DNA from: CBDUXP01 sp965371225 [NCBI: uncultured bacterium]
Lineage (GTDB): Bacteria > Abyssobacteria > SURF-5 > CBDUXP01
Length of the DNA: 37,048 bases
Direction: 5' to 3'
Assembly: GCA_965371225.1 (NCBI GenBank)
Contig: CBDUXP010000037.1
Location: 1 to 37,048, forward strand
Shown: positions 1-6,392 of the stretch, piece by piece
Layout of the letters: each line of letters begins with the position of its first letter
How positions within the stretch are numbered: the stretch's first letter is position 1
Notes under the pieces: generated by a model
Told to the model about the DNA's origin: nothing
Database searches by the model: none
The model's input: only the letters and a program-made list of their open reading frames with translations
Made by a program: the position numbers and the translations under genes

Positions 1-37
1 CGGGAGCGGGGGCGCGCCGACCGGGAGCGGGGGCGCG
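1..37. repeat. Short GC-rich direct repeat at the window edge
   Basis: A 16-base G-rich unit (cgggagcgggggcgcg) occurs at 1-16 and again at 22-37, followed by a partial third copy. It lies in the 110 bases beyond the 3' end of the E1-like gene. No gene is recognisable in this stretch. It may be low-complexity intergenic DNA or the edge of a repeat that continues outside the window. Confidence 0.4.
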
Positions 38-110
38 GGAGCGGCGGGTTCGGCCATGAGGCTGGAGTCCAAGGGGGCCATGGGTGTCGGTGCGGGTGGG
101 CGCCCGGTGC

Positions 111-926
111 CTAGTCCTCGGGACGGTCGTCGGGCGCGCAGGGTAGCGCGTAATCGCGCAGCTCGGTAATGGTGGCGTGCGGACCGCAGAGCGGGCAGTG
201 GGTGCTCGGCCGCACGGGGACGCGGCGGAAGGTGAGGGGCAGCGCCTCGAAGACCAGCACGTGGCCGACGAGCGTATCGCCCGTGCCGAGCAGGAGTTTG
301 ACCGCCTCTCCCGCCTGCAGGGTGCCGATGACCCCGGCCATGGCGCCGAGCACGCCCGCTTCCTGGCAACTGGGGATGGTGCCCGGCGCGGGGGGCTCCG
401 GATATACGCAACGGTAGCAGGGCCCCTGGCCGGGGACGATGGTCAAGAGCTGGCCGTAGAAGCGCAGAATGCCCGCTTCCACGAGGGGGATGCGCGCGAA
501 GTAACACGCGTCGTTGACCACGTAACGCGCCGCGAAGTTGTCGACCCCATCGATGACCACGTCGTAGTCCGCGATCAACGCCGCGATGGTGGACGCGTTG
601 ATGTCCATGTCGTGCTGCACCACCTTCAGGTCGGGATAGCGCGACGCCAGCGCGCTGGCGGCGCTGCGCGTCTTGCGCGCCCCGATGCGCGCGTCCGTAT
701 GCAAAATCTGGCGCTGCAAGTTCGACACCTCCACCACGTCCCGGTCCACGATGCCGAGTGTGCCGACGCCCGCCGCCGCGAGGTAAAGCGCCGCAGGGCA
801 GCCGAGCCCCCCGGCGCCGATGACCAGCACGCGCGACTCGGTCAGGCACCGGCGTTGCGCCGGGGACAGGTGCGGCTCGGGCGAGGTCGCGCTGAAGGGC
901 AGCGGCCGATCCATGCGGCGCGTCAT
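111..926 (-). CDS. moeB: MoeB/ThiF-family E1-like adenylyltransferase
   Basis: Members of this family adenylate the C-terminal Gly-Gly of a ubiquitin-fold sulfur carrier so that it can become a thiocarboxylate. The 271-residue protein has the ATP-binding GAGGLG (37-42), the DGVDN motif (126-130) and two Zn-binding CxxC pairs (170-173 and 244-247). C187 in PSCQEAGVLG is a candidate reactive cysteine. There is no C-terminal rhodanese domain, unlike MoeZ, so sulfur must come from another protein, plausibly the TusA or DsrEFH products encoded just upstream. The start chosen overlaps the stop of the TusA-like gene (ATGA), implying translational coupling; a longer reading frame would run into that gene. 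It is the last gene of the operon. ThiF and HesA are alternative names; the family is certain, the exact partner is inferred. Confidence 0.9.
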   Translation of the reverse strand: MTRRMDRPLPFSATSPEPHLSPAQRRCLTESRVLVIGAGGLGCPAALYLAAAGVGTLGIVDRDVVEVSNLQRQILHTDARIGARKTRSAASALASRYPDLKVVQHDMDINASTIAALIADYDVVIDGVDNFAARYVVNDACYFARIPLVEAGILRFYGQLLTIVPGQGPCYRCVYPEPPAPGTIPSCQEAGVLGAMAGVIGTLQAGEAVKLLLGTGDTLVGHVLVFEALPLTFRRVPVRPSTHCPLCGPHATITELRDYALPCAPDDRPED

Positions 927-1171
927 GTGGGGTCCCCCACTTTCTGGATGTAGAGGCGCCACAGGTGATCCTCCTCGACCACCTCCAGCGGATACTGCTT
1001 CCGTTTGCACATACCGGGGATGGTCTCCTCGACCGCCGGCATGTAATCGCACAAGACCTCGAGCACTTCGCCGTCCCGCATGGGCTTCAACGCGTCCCGC
1101 GTCTGGATCATCGTGTACGGGCAGTGCTCCCCGCGGATGTCGATGGTCTTGGTGATATGCCCGTTCTGCAT
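923..1171 (-). CDS. TusA/SirA-like sulfur carrier
   Basis: This 82-residue protein is in the TusA (YeeD/SirA) fold family, which passes sulfur as a cysteine persulfide. The signature DIRGEHCPYTMIQTRDAL lies near residues 11-28, with the persulfide cysteine C17 followed by proline (CPxx). A second half with GEVLEVLCDY and an aromatic C-terminus matches the usual two-layer alpha/beta sandwich and length. It follows the DsrH gene by 8 bases and overlaps the downstream E1 gene by four bases (ATGA). The context suggests it relays sulfur between DsrEFH and the carrier-activating enzyme; that is inference. Extra cysteines C41 and C55 are not part of the core motif. Confidence 0.85.
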   Translation of the reverse strand: MQNGHITKTIDIRGEHCPYTMIQTRDALKPMRDGEVLEVLCDYMPAVEETIPGMCKRKQYPLEVVEEDHLWRLYIQKVGDPT

Positions 1172-1179
1172 GGCCCCGG

Positions 1180-1443
1180 CTATCCCAGGTTCACGACCGG
1201 ATAATGGCGGAAGAGGAGGTCCACCAGCTCGTGGTAGTCGATGCGCTTCACGTGATTGCGCACGACGGACCCGAGGCCCCGCCGCTCCAGGTCCGCGGTC
1301 ACCGCGTAGCACGCCACGTTCTGGGGCGCCCGGCCGGCGTACACCACCCCGTCCTGCCACAACACGACGCGGGCGTCCTTGTCCAGCGCGGCCAGCTCGA
1401 ACGCCGTCGGGGCCGAAGCCGCATCCGTCAGGTAAACCGCCAT
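1180..1443 (-). CDS. dsrH: DsrH/TusB-like sulfur relay subunit
   Basis: This 87-residue protein matches DsrH/TusB in length, position and pattern: an N-terminal MAVYLT strand, a central VVLWQDGVVYAG strand-turn, and ACYAVTADLERRGL before the C-terminal helix with LVDLLFRHYPVV. In the TusBCD and DsrEFH hexamers this is the smallest subunit. DsrH of sulfur oxidisers carries a cysteine near residue 20 that is absent here; the only cysteine is C45, in the loop before the ARG/ERRG segment. It is third after DsrE and DsrF in the same order as known dsrEFH clusters. No dsrC/tusE partner is visible in the window. Confidence 0.8.
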   Translation of the reverse strand: MAVYLTDAASAPTAFELAALDKDARVVLWQDGVVYAGRAPQNVACYAVTADLERRGLGSVVRNHVKRIDYHELVDLLFRHYPVVNLG

Positions 1444-1451
1444 ACCGCCCC

Positions 1452-1802
1452 CTAGAACCCCAGCGACGCATCGGCGCGGCGCAAGGCCTGGACGATGTCC
1501 AGTCGCGGCACGACGCGGAACGGCGCGACCACGTCGTCGGCCTCCAGGCCGCGCATCCCCAGGGAGGTCTCATCCACCAGCAGGGGTGCGTCCATCCGCG
1601 TGAGCGTCTCCACGTGCTTGCGCGCCTCGTCGCGTTCCGCCTCGCGCAGGGTGAAGAACACCGCGTCGTCCAGGAAGACGCACGTGACGGTGTTCTCTTC
1701 CGTGCCGGCCGTCAGCCCCACGGCCGCGCGCAAGCCTTCGACACAGCCGTTCGTGCCGATGGGGCTCCGGCGCAGGGTGATGGCCACGTGTTTCTGCGGC
1801 AT
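1452..1802 (-). CDS. dsrF: DsrF/TusC-like sulfur relay subunit
   Basis: This 116-residue protein fits the DsrE/DsrF-like alpha/beta family and sits between DsrE and DsrH, the conserved DsrF/TusC place. The first strand VAITLRRSPIG leads to a helix EGLRAAVGLTAG, followed by the typical VTCVFLDDAVFF strand. The ATG at 1802 was chosen because it lies two bases beyond the DsrE stop and gives a family-typical N-terminus; upstream in-frame sequence overlaps DsrE. Cysteines are at 20 and 41. The protein probably forms the heterohexamer with its two neighbours. Confidence 0.8.
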   Translation of the reverse strand: MPQKHVAITLRRSPIGTNGCVEGLRAAVGLTAGTEENTVTCVFLDDAVFFTLREAERDEARKHVETLTRMDAPLLVDETSLGMRGLEADDVVAPFRVVPRLDIVQALRRADASLGF

Positions 1803-1804
1803 GG

Positions 1805-2158
1805 CTAGAGACTCACCACCCGGTCGCAGTCCGAGACCAGGTTGGCCAGGTCGGGCAGCATGCCGATGGTGATGCCGTCCATATACGCCGTGGCCCCGTC
1901 GATGCCCCGGCCCTTCACGCACAGGCCGCAACACATGATCTGGGCGCCGCGCTCGAGCAGCACGGTGAACCGCTCGCGCGGCAGTACGGGCACGTCGGGA
2001 AACTCCTGCAGCTTCATGGGGCCGTACACGCCGTCGATGTAGCAGAACATCTGCACCTCGTGCCCCTGGTCGAGGGCGGCCGACGCGAGGCCGTACGCCG
2101 TCTCGACGGGCTGGTGCTGCAGCGGGCTCTGGGTGAGCACGATGCCGAGTTTCGCCAT
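1805..2158 (-). CDS. dsrE: DsrE/TusD-like sulfur relay subunit
   Basis: This 117-residue protein is the DsrE/TusD subunit, which in known systems carries the sulfur-accepting cysteine. It begins with KLGIVLTQSP, the usual first strand, then a helix with GLASAALDQGHEVQMFCYIDGVY. The key segment is IMCCGLCVKGRGI, with C76, C77 and C80 in a CCxxC array; the DsrE active-site cysteine lies in the same place. The ATG at 2158 sits 2 bases from the stop of the JAMM protease gene, so translation is tightly linked. An additional vicinal cysteine next to the CxxC pair is slightly unusual. Confidence 0.85.
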   Translation of the reverse strand: MAKLGIVLTQSPLQHQPVETAYGLASAALDQGHEVQMFCYIDGVYGPMKLQEFPDVPVLPRERFTVLLERGAQIMCCGLCVKGRGIDGATAYMDGITIGMLPDLANLVSDCDRVVSL

Positions 2159-2160
2159 GC

Positions 2161-2589
2161 CTACGTCACCTCCACCGGTTCTTCTTCGAACCAGTCGGCC
2201 CCGTCCGCCACCACCCACGAGCGGCAGCGCACCGCCACCTGGTCGCGCACCTCGACGATGAGGAACGCATGGTCCGCCCAATCGGCGGCGAATTGAAAAT
2301 CGGTGGGGGACGGTTCACACGGATGGTCCGGGTGCGAGTGGTAGTAGCCCACCACCGCCTGGTCGGAGCCCCGCGTATCCTTGAACACCCGCAGGAGCAC
2401 CTGCGGGTCCATGACGAAGCGGTCCCGCTGACGAGTGGGTTCGATGTTCGGCGTCTCCACGATGTGCGCCACCTGCCGATGGCCGTTCTCCATGCGCCCC
2501 ACCAGGATGCCGCACGCCTCGCGCGGGTAATCCGCCTGCGCGTGGCGATACATCTGGTCGATGACCGCCTGGGAGAGCACGAGGGTCAT
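2161..2589 (-). CDS. JAMM/MPN metallopeptidase, Mec-like (M67 family)
   Basis: This 142-residue protein is a compact prokaryotic JAB1/MPN zinc peptidase. All JAMM residues are visible: E24 in PREACGIL, then H84-S-H86, seven residues, S94 and D97. In the mycobacterial CysO route the homologous enzyme (Mec) clips cysteine from the C-terminus of a ThiS-like carrier after sulfur transfer; others deubiquitinate or remove carrier adducts. Here it is flanked directly by a Gly-Gly-ending carrier gene (10 bases upstream) and by DsrE, so the carrier is the obvious substrate. The length equals stand-alone bacterial family members. Assignment to Mec rather than another JAMM role is inferred from context. 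Confidence 0.9.
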   Translation of the reverse strand: MTLVLSQAVIDQMYRHAQADYPREACGILVGRMENGHRQVAHIVETPNIEPTRQRDRFVMDPQVLLRVFKDTRGSDQAVVGYYHSHPDHPCEPSPTDFQFAADWADHAFLIVEVRDQVAVRCRSWVVADGADWFEEEPVEVT

Positions 2590-2599
2590 GGGACCAGCG

Positions 2600-2875
2600 T
2601 TAGCCGCCGGCCACGGCGGGGATCAGGCTGACCACGTCGCCGTCGCTGACGGGCGTCGCGGGGCCGTCCATGAACCGCACGTCCTCGTCATTGAGGAACA
2701 CATTGATGAAGCGGCGAATCTCGCCCTTGTCGTCGACGATGCGCTCGATGAGCCCGTCGTATTGCGTGCCCAAGGTGTCGAGGATGTCCTTGAGGGTCTG
2801 CCCTTCGGCGCTGACCTCTTCCGCCCCTCCCGTGTACTTGCGCAGCGGGGTGGGGATCATGATGGTGACGGACAT
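2600..2875 (-). CDS. ThiS/MoaD/CysO-like sulfur carrier protein
   Basis: This 91-residue beta-grasp protein begins SVTIMIPTPLRKYTGG, typical of MoaD/CysO-type carriers, and ends in Ala-Gly-Gly with the free diglycine (90-91) needed for adenylation and thiocarboxylation. The segments FINVFLNDEDVR and VSDGDVVSLIPAVAGG match the last two strands and tail of the fold. A strong ribosome site (GGAGGAGG) lies just upstream of the chosen ATG. The gene pairs with the JAMM peptidase that follows it and with the E1 enzyme at the operon end. CysO is the closest functional model; molybdopterin or thiamine roles are less likely because none of the partner genes for those pathways is here. Confidence 0.88.
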   Translation of the reverse strand: MSVTIMIPTPLRKYTGGAEEVSAEGQTLKDILDTLGTQYDGLIERIVDDKGEIRRFINVFLNDEDVRFMDGPATPVSDGDVVSLIPAVAGG

Positions 2876-2928
2876 GGGGACCTCCTCCAGTGTGGCCGGC
2901 CGCGCCGCGTGGCGCCCGCCGGCATCCT

Positions 2929-3372
2929 TTATATGTGGTACATCTGTGAAGGCTCTCTCGCGAAGTCTTGCGCCAGGTCCGCAAAGCTCCGCGAGTCGAG
3001 CACGTCTGCAATATCCTTGCGGATGCCCGCCCACAGGGAGCACGAATTCTGCCGGAACCCCCACGTGGCGTTCGAGGGGTCCGCGTCCGTGAAGCAGCGC
3101 AGGGGCATGAGCGGGCCCTCCACCGCGCGCACCACTTCTCCCAGCGTGATCTCCGCCGGCGGCTTGGCCAGGCGATAGCCCCCGTCCGCGCCGCGCCGGC
3201 TCTCCACGAGTCCCGCGTTCTTCAGCACGAGCAGGATCTGCACCAGGTACTTGGTGGGGACGTTCTGCCGCCCGGCGATGTCCCGCACCTGCACGTGGCC
3301 GTTGGTGTCGCCGTGCAACACCAGGTCCAGCAATGCCCGGGTCGCATACTCGCTTTTCGCCGTGATCCGCAT
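2929..3372 (-). CDS. Rrf2-family transcriptional regulator
   Basis: This 147-residue protein has the Rrf2 winged helix: MRITAKSEYATRALLDL at the N-terminus, the DIAGRQNVPTKYLVQIL recognition helix (31-48) and the wing with GADGGYRLAKPP (61-72). Rrf2 members sense Fe-S clusters (IscR, NsrR), nitric oxide, or cysteine synthesis status (CymR). The usual three-cysteine loop is incomplete: only C93 and C111 are present, followed by the conserved LW. It leads the sulfur operon, 53 bases ahead of the carrier gene, so it probably autoregulates and responds to sulfur state. The internal ATG at 3372 is chosen because homologues start at MRIT; upstream in-frame sequence lacks family features. Confidence 0.9.
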   Translation of the reverse strand: MRITAKSEYATRALLDLVLHGDTNGHVQVRDIAGRQNVPTKYLVQILLVLKNAGLVESRRGADGGYRLAKPPAEITLGEVVRAVEGPLMPLRCFTDADPSNATWGFRQNSCSLWAGIRKDIADVLDSRSFADLAQDFAREPSQMYHI

Positions 3373-3467
3373 CAGCCCGCCCCTTGAAAAGGCCCCCGCG
3401 CCAGCCTCATCCATGCCTGGGAGAAAACATACCCGCGCCGACCCGTCTGGGCCGCAGGGGCATTCTC

Positions 3468-3501
3468 GACTAAGTTGACTATATTTGTTTTCTTCTGTCA
3501 A
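3468..3501 (-). promoter_or_regulatory. Candidate promoter/operator region of the rrf2 operon
   Basis: On the minus strand a perfect TTGACA lies at 3501-3496, followed by AT-rich sequence with TATAGT, but the spacing (about 12 bases) is too short for a standard -35/-10 pair. On the plus strand GACTA is directly repeated at 3468-3472 and 3477-3481 within the same region. A control site for the Rrf2 regulator encoded just downstream is plausible. The start of transcription cannot be fixed from sequence. Confidence 0.3.
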
Positions 3502-3530
3502 GCGCCCGGTAAATGGAGGGCAGATACAGA

Positions 3531-3559
3531 CATAACATGTGTAATATCAGTATGTTATG
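3531..3559. repeat. 8-bp perfect inverted repeat in an AT-rich gap
   Basis: CATAACAT at 3531-3538 is mirrored by ATGTTATG at 3552-3559 with a 13-base AT-rich spacer. It lies between the rrf2 operon start and the coq4 remnant. It could be an operator dyad or a weak hairpin; there is no T-run to suggest an intrinsic terminator. Confidence 0.4.
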
Positions 3560-3593
3560 GAACTAGCACCTTGGCGGTGCGCCCACGGCCGTC

Positions 3594-3647
3594 AACTCTC
3601 CACGAACGCGCGGGTGCAGGGGCGGAGGTGGTAGCGGGTGCGGACGG
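3594..3647 (-). pseudogene. Remnant of a coq4 3' end
   Basis: Read on the minus strand this segment encodes VRTRYHLRPCTRAFVES followed by a TGA stop. The intact coq4 gene ends VRTRYHLRPCTRAYVDG. The match breaks off abruptly beyond 3647 on the side where the rest of coq4 should be. The differences at the end (Y/F, D/E, G/S) are conservative, as expected of a once-functional homologous 3' end rather than random decay. It marks the distal boundary of a 1252-bp unit holding the FG-GAP gene. Confidence 0.7.
3608..3647. repeat. 40-bp direct repeat, left copy
   Basis: The 40 bases at 3608-3647 are identical to 4860-4899 (offset 1252). The right copy lies inside the 3' end of coq4. The two copies bracket the FG-GAP repeat gene. 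The repeat contains no visible transposon end and is itself coq4 coding sequence. Confidence 0.9.
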
Positions 3648-3701
3648 GACCGCTACGCTAGTCTAGTATTGGTAGGGAGGCCGGCCCGCACAGGGAAGCC
3701 T

Positions 3702-4859
3702 ATGGCACAAACACGAAGACGCTTCCTCCTCGGGTTCGTTACAGGCCTCATTGTGGGCGGCGTTGGTGTTGCCATAGCCTTCTCGGCCGTCCTGGACCAA
3801 GTTCTCTCCACGCCTCCCCCGGGCATACCGAAAGGCCTGGAAGAAGAACGGGTGCTCCATGACGAATTAGGACTTCAGAAAGAGCTGTACTACGCAAATC
3901 CGGACCTAGGCCATGTAACCGATATGCTCGCTCACGACGCGGCAGACGGGCCGGGGTTCGCGTTCGCCGGGACACAGGGCGTTGTTTTCCTCACCCACGA
4001 ACGGCAGGCTGAACGGTTTGTCCGCCTTCGGTGGCGCGCCCACGTGGACTTTCTGGATGCGGACGGCGATGGCGAAATGGAGTTCATGGATCGGGGGGCG
4101 TGGTGCTGTGCGCCCGGCCTGTTCGACGCGTCTGGTGACCGCCTCTGGACGTATAAGGGTGGATCGAAATCCCCGGCGGTGGACGATATGGCCGCGGCGG
4201 ATATTGATGGGGATGGGGCACAGGAGTTCGTGGTCGGCTTTAATGGCGGTGGTGGGGTACATCTGCTTGACGATACCGGTCAAGTACTGTGGGAACGCAA
4301 GGACAGCAACGTCTGGCACGTGGAGTTCCTCGATACGGATGGTGACGGTACCGTGGAGATCGTGCACAGTAACGCCAAGGGCTTGCTCACTGTCCGAGAC
4401 CTGAACGGGGAGGTGGTGGCGCGAACTGAGCCGAGACCCTATTTCTCTCACTTTTCACCCGTTGTGTGGCCGGATCCCAATGGCCCCACGAATTTTGTTG
4501 TCGTGGAGGGAAATGCAATCTGGATAGTGGGGCTTGACGGCCAAACCTACCGCAAACTTCCCGCTCCTCATGCAGCAGGTGGAGATGGACGCAGCGTAAC
4601 AGTGTACTTCGCGCGTGAACAGCCACCATACCTTGCCACGTTGGTTCACCCTGGCGCAGGGGTGCCCCGTTCCATGCTGTTTCTGCACGATTTCGGCGCT
4701 AACCTGTTGTACGCGGAAGTGCTAACAGGCCGCTGCGAAGCGATCGCGGTTGTCCGGGCAACATCTGCAGGAGGCGACAGCTTGCTCATTGGGTGCGACG
4801 GCGAGGTCTGGCAATACAAGCCAGTAGTTACTGCGCCAGCGCCTCAGCCGTCGACATAG
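3702..4859 (+). CDS. Tat-signal-like, FG-GAP/VCBS repeat protein
   Basis: This 385-residue protein has an N-terminus MAQTRRRFLLGF followed by a hydrophobic stretch to about residue 28. The TRRRFL pattern resembles a twin-arginine signal, though a simple membrane anchor is also possible. The body carries Ca-binding FG-GAP-type loops DADGDGEMEF, DIDGDGAQEF and DTDGDGTVEI, typical of beta-propeller surface or periplasmic proteins. The ATG at 3702 is preferred over an upstream TTG at 3669 because GGAAG precedes it. Its last 16 bases overlap the convergent coq4 3' end. It is bounded by the 40-bp direct repeat and is less GC-rich by eye than its neighbours, so it was probably acquired. The biological role is unknown. 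Confidence 0.75.
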   Translation: MAQTRRRFLLGFVTGLIVGGVGVAIAFSAVLDQVLSTPPPGIPKGLEEERVLHDELGLQKELYYANPDLGHVTDMLAHDAADGPGFAFAGTQGVVFLTHERQAERFVRLRWRAHVDFLDADGDGEMEFMDRGAWCCAPGLFDASGDRLWTYKGGSKSPAVDDMAAADIDGDGAQEFVVGFNGGGGVHLLDDTGQVLWERKDSNVWHVEFLDTDGDGTVEIVHSNAKGLLTVRDLNGEVVARTEPRPYFSHFSPVVWPDPNGPTNFVVVEGNAIWIVGLDGQTYRKLPAPHAAGGDGRSVTVYFAREQPPYLATLVHPGAGVPRSMLFLHDFGANLLYAEVLTGRCEAIAVVRATSAGGDSLLIGCDGEVWQYKPVVTAPAPQPST

Positions 4860-5536
4860 GCGCGGGTGCAGGGGCGGAGGTGGTAGCGGGTGCGGACGGC
4901 GGCGATGGGCTCGGCCCACATGCGCTCCCAGAAGACGGGGAGCAGGTCGTCGGCCTCGCGGCCGATGCGGTGCGCCTCGCCCAGCGCCCGGCGCAGCGCG
5001 CCCCAGCGGCCTTCGCCGATGATGTGTTTGAGCGTGCCGAAACCGATCACCATGGCGGAGACGGGCAGGCGAAGCTGGCCCCAACTGAACGCGTGGATGA
5101 TGACCTCCTCGTGCCCCGCGATGCCCAGGTCCAGCAGCGCGTGCCACACGTCGTGCGTCTGGCGGAAGCGGCGCATGAGGTACGCCATGTCGGGATCGGC
5201 CACGTGCGTGGTGGGCGCCGCCTGGGCGTCCGCCGTGATCCCGTTGTCGTCCAAGTGCCGCACGTACCGGTTGCCCAGCGTCTCGGCCGGCAGCGCACGC
5301 AGCGCGGCGAAGTCCACCCGATCCGACCGCAACTCCGGCCGGTCCGCCAGCAGCGTTCGCAGGTCCTCCCGCTCGCGCCAGCGGTCCAGCACCGCCGCGT
5401 AGCGGGGGCGGCCGGTGATCTCCTCCGCCACGTGGATCTGGTCGGTCCGCTCGGAATCGAGCAGGCCGATGGCGATGCCGCGGGCCAGCAGCCACCATTC
5501 GTGCGCGGTAATACTCCGAGGATACCGCACGGCCAT
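4844..5536 (-). CDS. coq4: Coq4-family ubiquinone biosynthesis protein
   Basis: This 230-residue protein matches Coq4, which acts on the C1 position of the quinone head-group precursor and helps organise the ubiquinone-synthesis complex. The zinc motif HDxxHx11E is complete: H128, D129, H132 and E144, followed by VIIHAFSWGQLRLP. The start at MAVRYPRS is chosen because family members begin shortly before the AHEWW segment; the upstream in-frame stretch covers a palindromic repeat and lacks family character. The 3' end overlaps the convergent FG-GAP gene by 16 bases, and its last 13 or so codons are duplicated at 3608-3647. No other ubiquinone genes are in the window. Confidence 0.85.
   Translation of the reverse strand: MAVRYPRSITAHEWWLLARGIAIGLLDSERTDQIHVAEEITGRPRYAAVLDRWREREDLRTLLADRPELRSDRVDFAALRALPAETLGNRYVRHLDDNGITADAQAAPTTHVADPDMAYLMRRFRQTHDVWHALLDLGIAGHEEVIIHAFSWGQLRLPVSAMVIGFGTLKHIIGEGRWGALRRALGEAHRIGREADDLLPVFWERMWAEPIAAVRTRYHLRPCTRAYVDG
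4860..4899. repeat. 40-bp direct repeat, right copy, inside the coq4 3' end
   Basis: Identical to 3608-3647. This copy belongs to the intact coq4 reading frame and begins immediately after the stop codon of the FG-GAP gene (4857-4859). Identity stops sharply on both sides. Confidence 0.9.
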
Positions 5537-5585
5537 TCGCCGCGGAAGGCTCCGAACCCACCGTCGGCTATCGCAGGCGGAGTAG

Positions 5586-5607
5586 GGGCGGACCTGCGTG
5601 TCCGCCC
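5586..5607. repeat. REP-like palindrome (GGGCGGAC, 6-nt loop, GTCCGCCC)
   Basis: Perfect 8-bp arms at 5586-5593 and 5600-5607 enclose a 6-base loop, preceded by GTAG. It sits in the gap between the divergent coq4 and yceI-like genes. Short GC palindromes of this shape are often dispersed extragenic repeats; only one clear copy is seen here. Confidence 0.5.
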
Positions 5608-5690
5608 GGGCGTCACGATTTTTACGCGATCTGCTAGGCTTGGGCTCTGGCGGTTCTGAATAGCGGCCCGCGCGTATTGGCCTGTCCCGC

Positions 5691-6263
5691 ATGTCCCACC
5701 GCACGCGTCACATCTGCCTCGTCGTTGCCGTGCTCGTGTTCGGCCGGCCCAGTCCACTAACCGCAGAATCCCGGACGTACGCCATCGCGGAAGGGACGAC
5801 CGTGGAGTTCGTGGGCTCCCGGCTGCTGGCGCGCGAACCCGGCGGATTTGCCAACGTCACGGGGCGGGTGGGGCTGGACCCCGCGGCGCCGCAGCTCGCG
5901 TACGTGACCGCGTCAGTGGACCTGACTTCGCTCTGGACCAGGCACGAGCGGCTCACGGCGCACCTGAAGAGCAAAGATTTCTTCGAGGCCGAGACCTACC
6001 CCATCGCCGCGTTCGAATCGACCGAGGTGCGGCGCGACGGCGCACAGTACCTGGTCACCGGTGACCTGACCCTGCACGGCGTGACCCGCACCCTCACGTT
6101 TCCCGCGACGGTGACCGTGACGGAGCAGCGGCTCACGGCGACCGCGGAGTTCGTGCTCAACCGCTACGACTTCGGCGTCGCCTACCGCGGGCTGCGCAAC
6201 CGCCTCATCCGCGCCGGCGTCCGCGTCAAGCTGCACGTGGTCGCGAGCCCAACCGAAGAATGA
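5691..6263 (+). CDS. YceI-family periplasmic protein
   Basis: This 190-residue protein has a signal peptide (hydrophobic residues about 9-18, likely cut after LTA-E near residue 25) and a YceI lipocalin-like barrel. Diagnostic segments are VEFVGSRLL, LKSKDFFEAETYPIAAFES (about 92-110), YLVTGDLTLHGVTRTLTFP and AEFVLNRYDFGVAYRG. YceI proteins bind polyisoprenoid or other amphiphiles in the periplasm. The gene diverges from coq4, and the two may share an isoprenoid-quinone link, but that is only inference. No convincing ribosome site precedes the chosen ATG, so the start could be slightly different. Confidence 0.88.
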   Translation: MSHRTRHICLVVAVLVFGRPSPLTAESRTYAIAEGTTVEFVGSRLLAREPGGFANVTGRVGLDPAAPQLAYVTASVDLTSLWTRHERLTAHLKSKDFFEAETYPIAAFESTEVRRDGAQYLVTGDLTLHGVTRTLTFPATVTVTEQRLTATAEFVLNRYDFGVAYRGLRNRLIRAGVRVKLHVVASPTEE

Positions 6264-6392
6264 AACCGCCGATGATGATGCATAAATCCTTGGGCATCAG
6301 CGTCGGGCGTCCGAGCGCACGTAGCCGATTCGAACCGATATAACAATGCAAGTCCTGACGCTAAGTGCGCGCGCGGTAACTAAAGAATTCTG

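Noticed and set aside
6325-6345. TTCGAA segment resembling a tRNA T-loop
   Set aside because: The flanking bases do not form a T-stem and no acceptor or anticodon arm is present.
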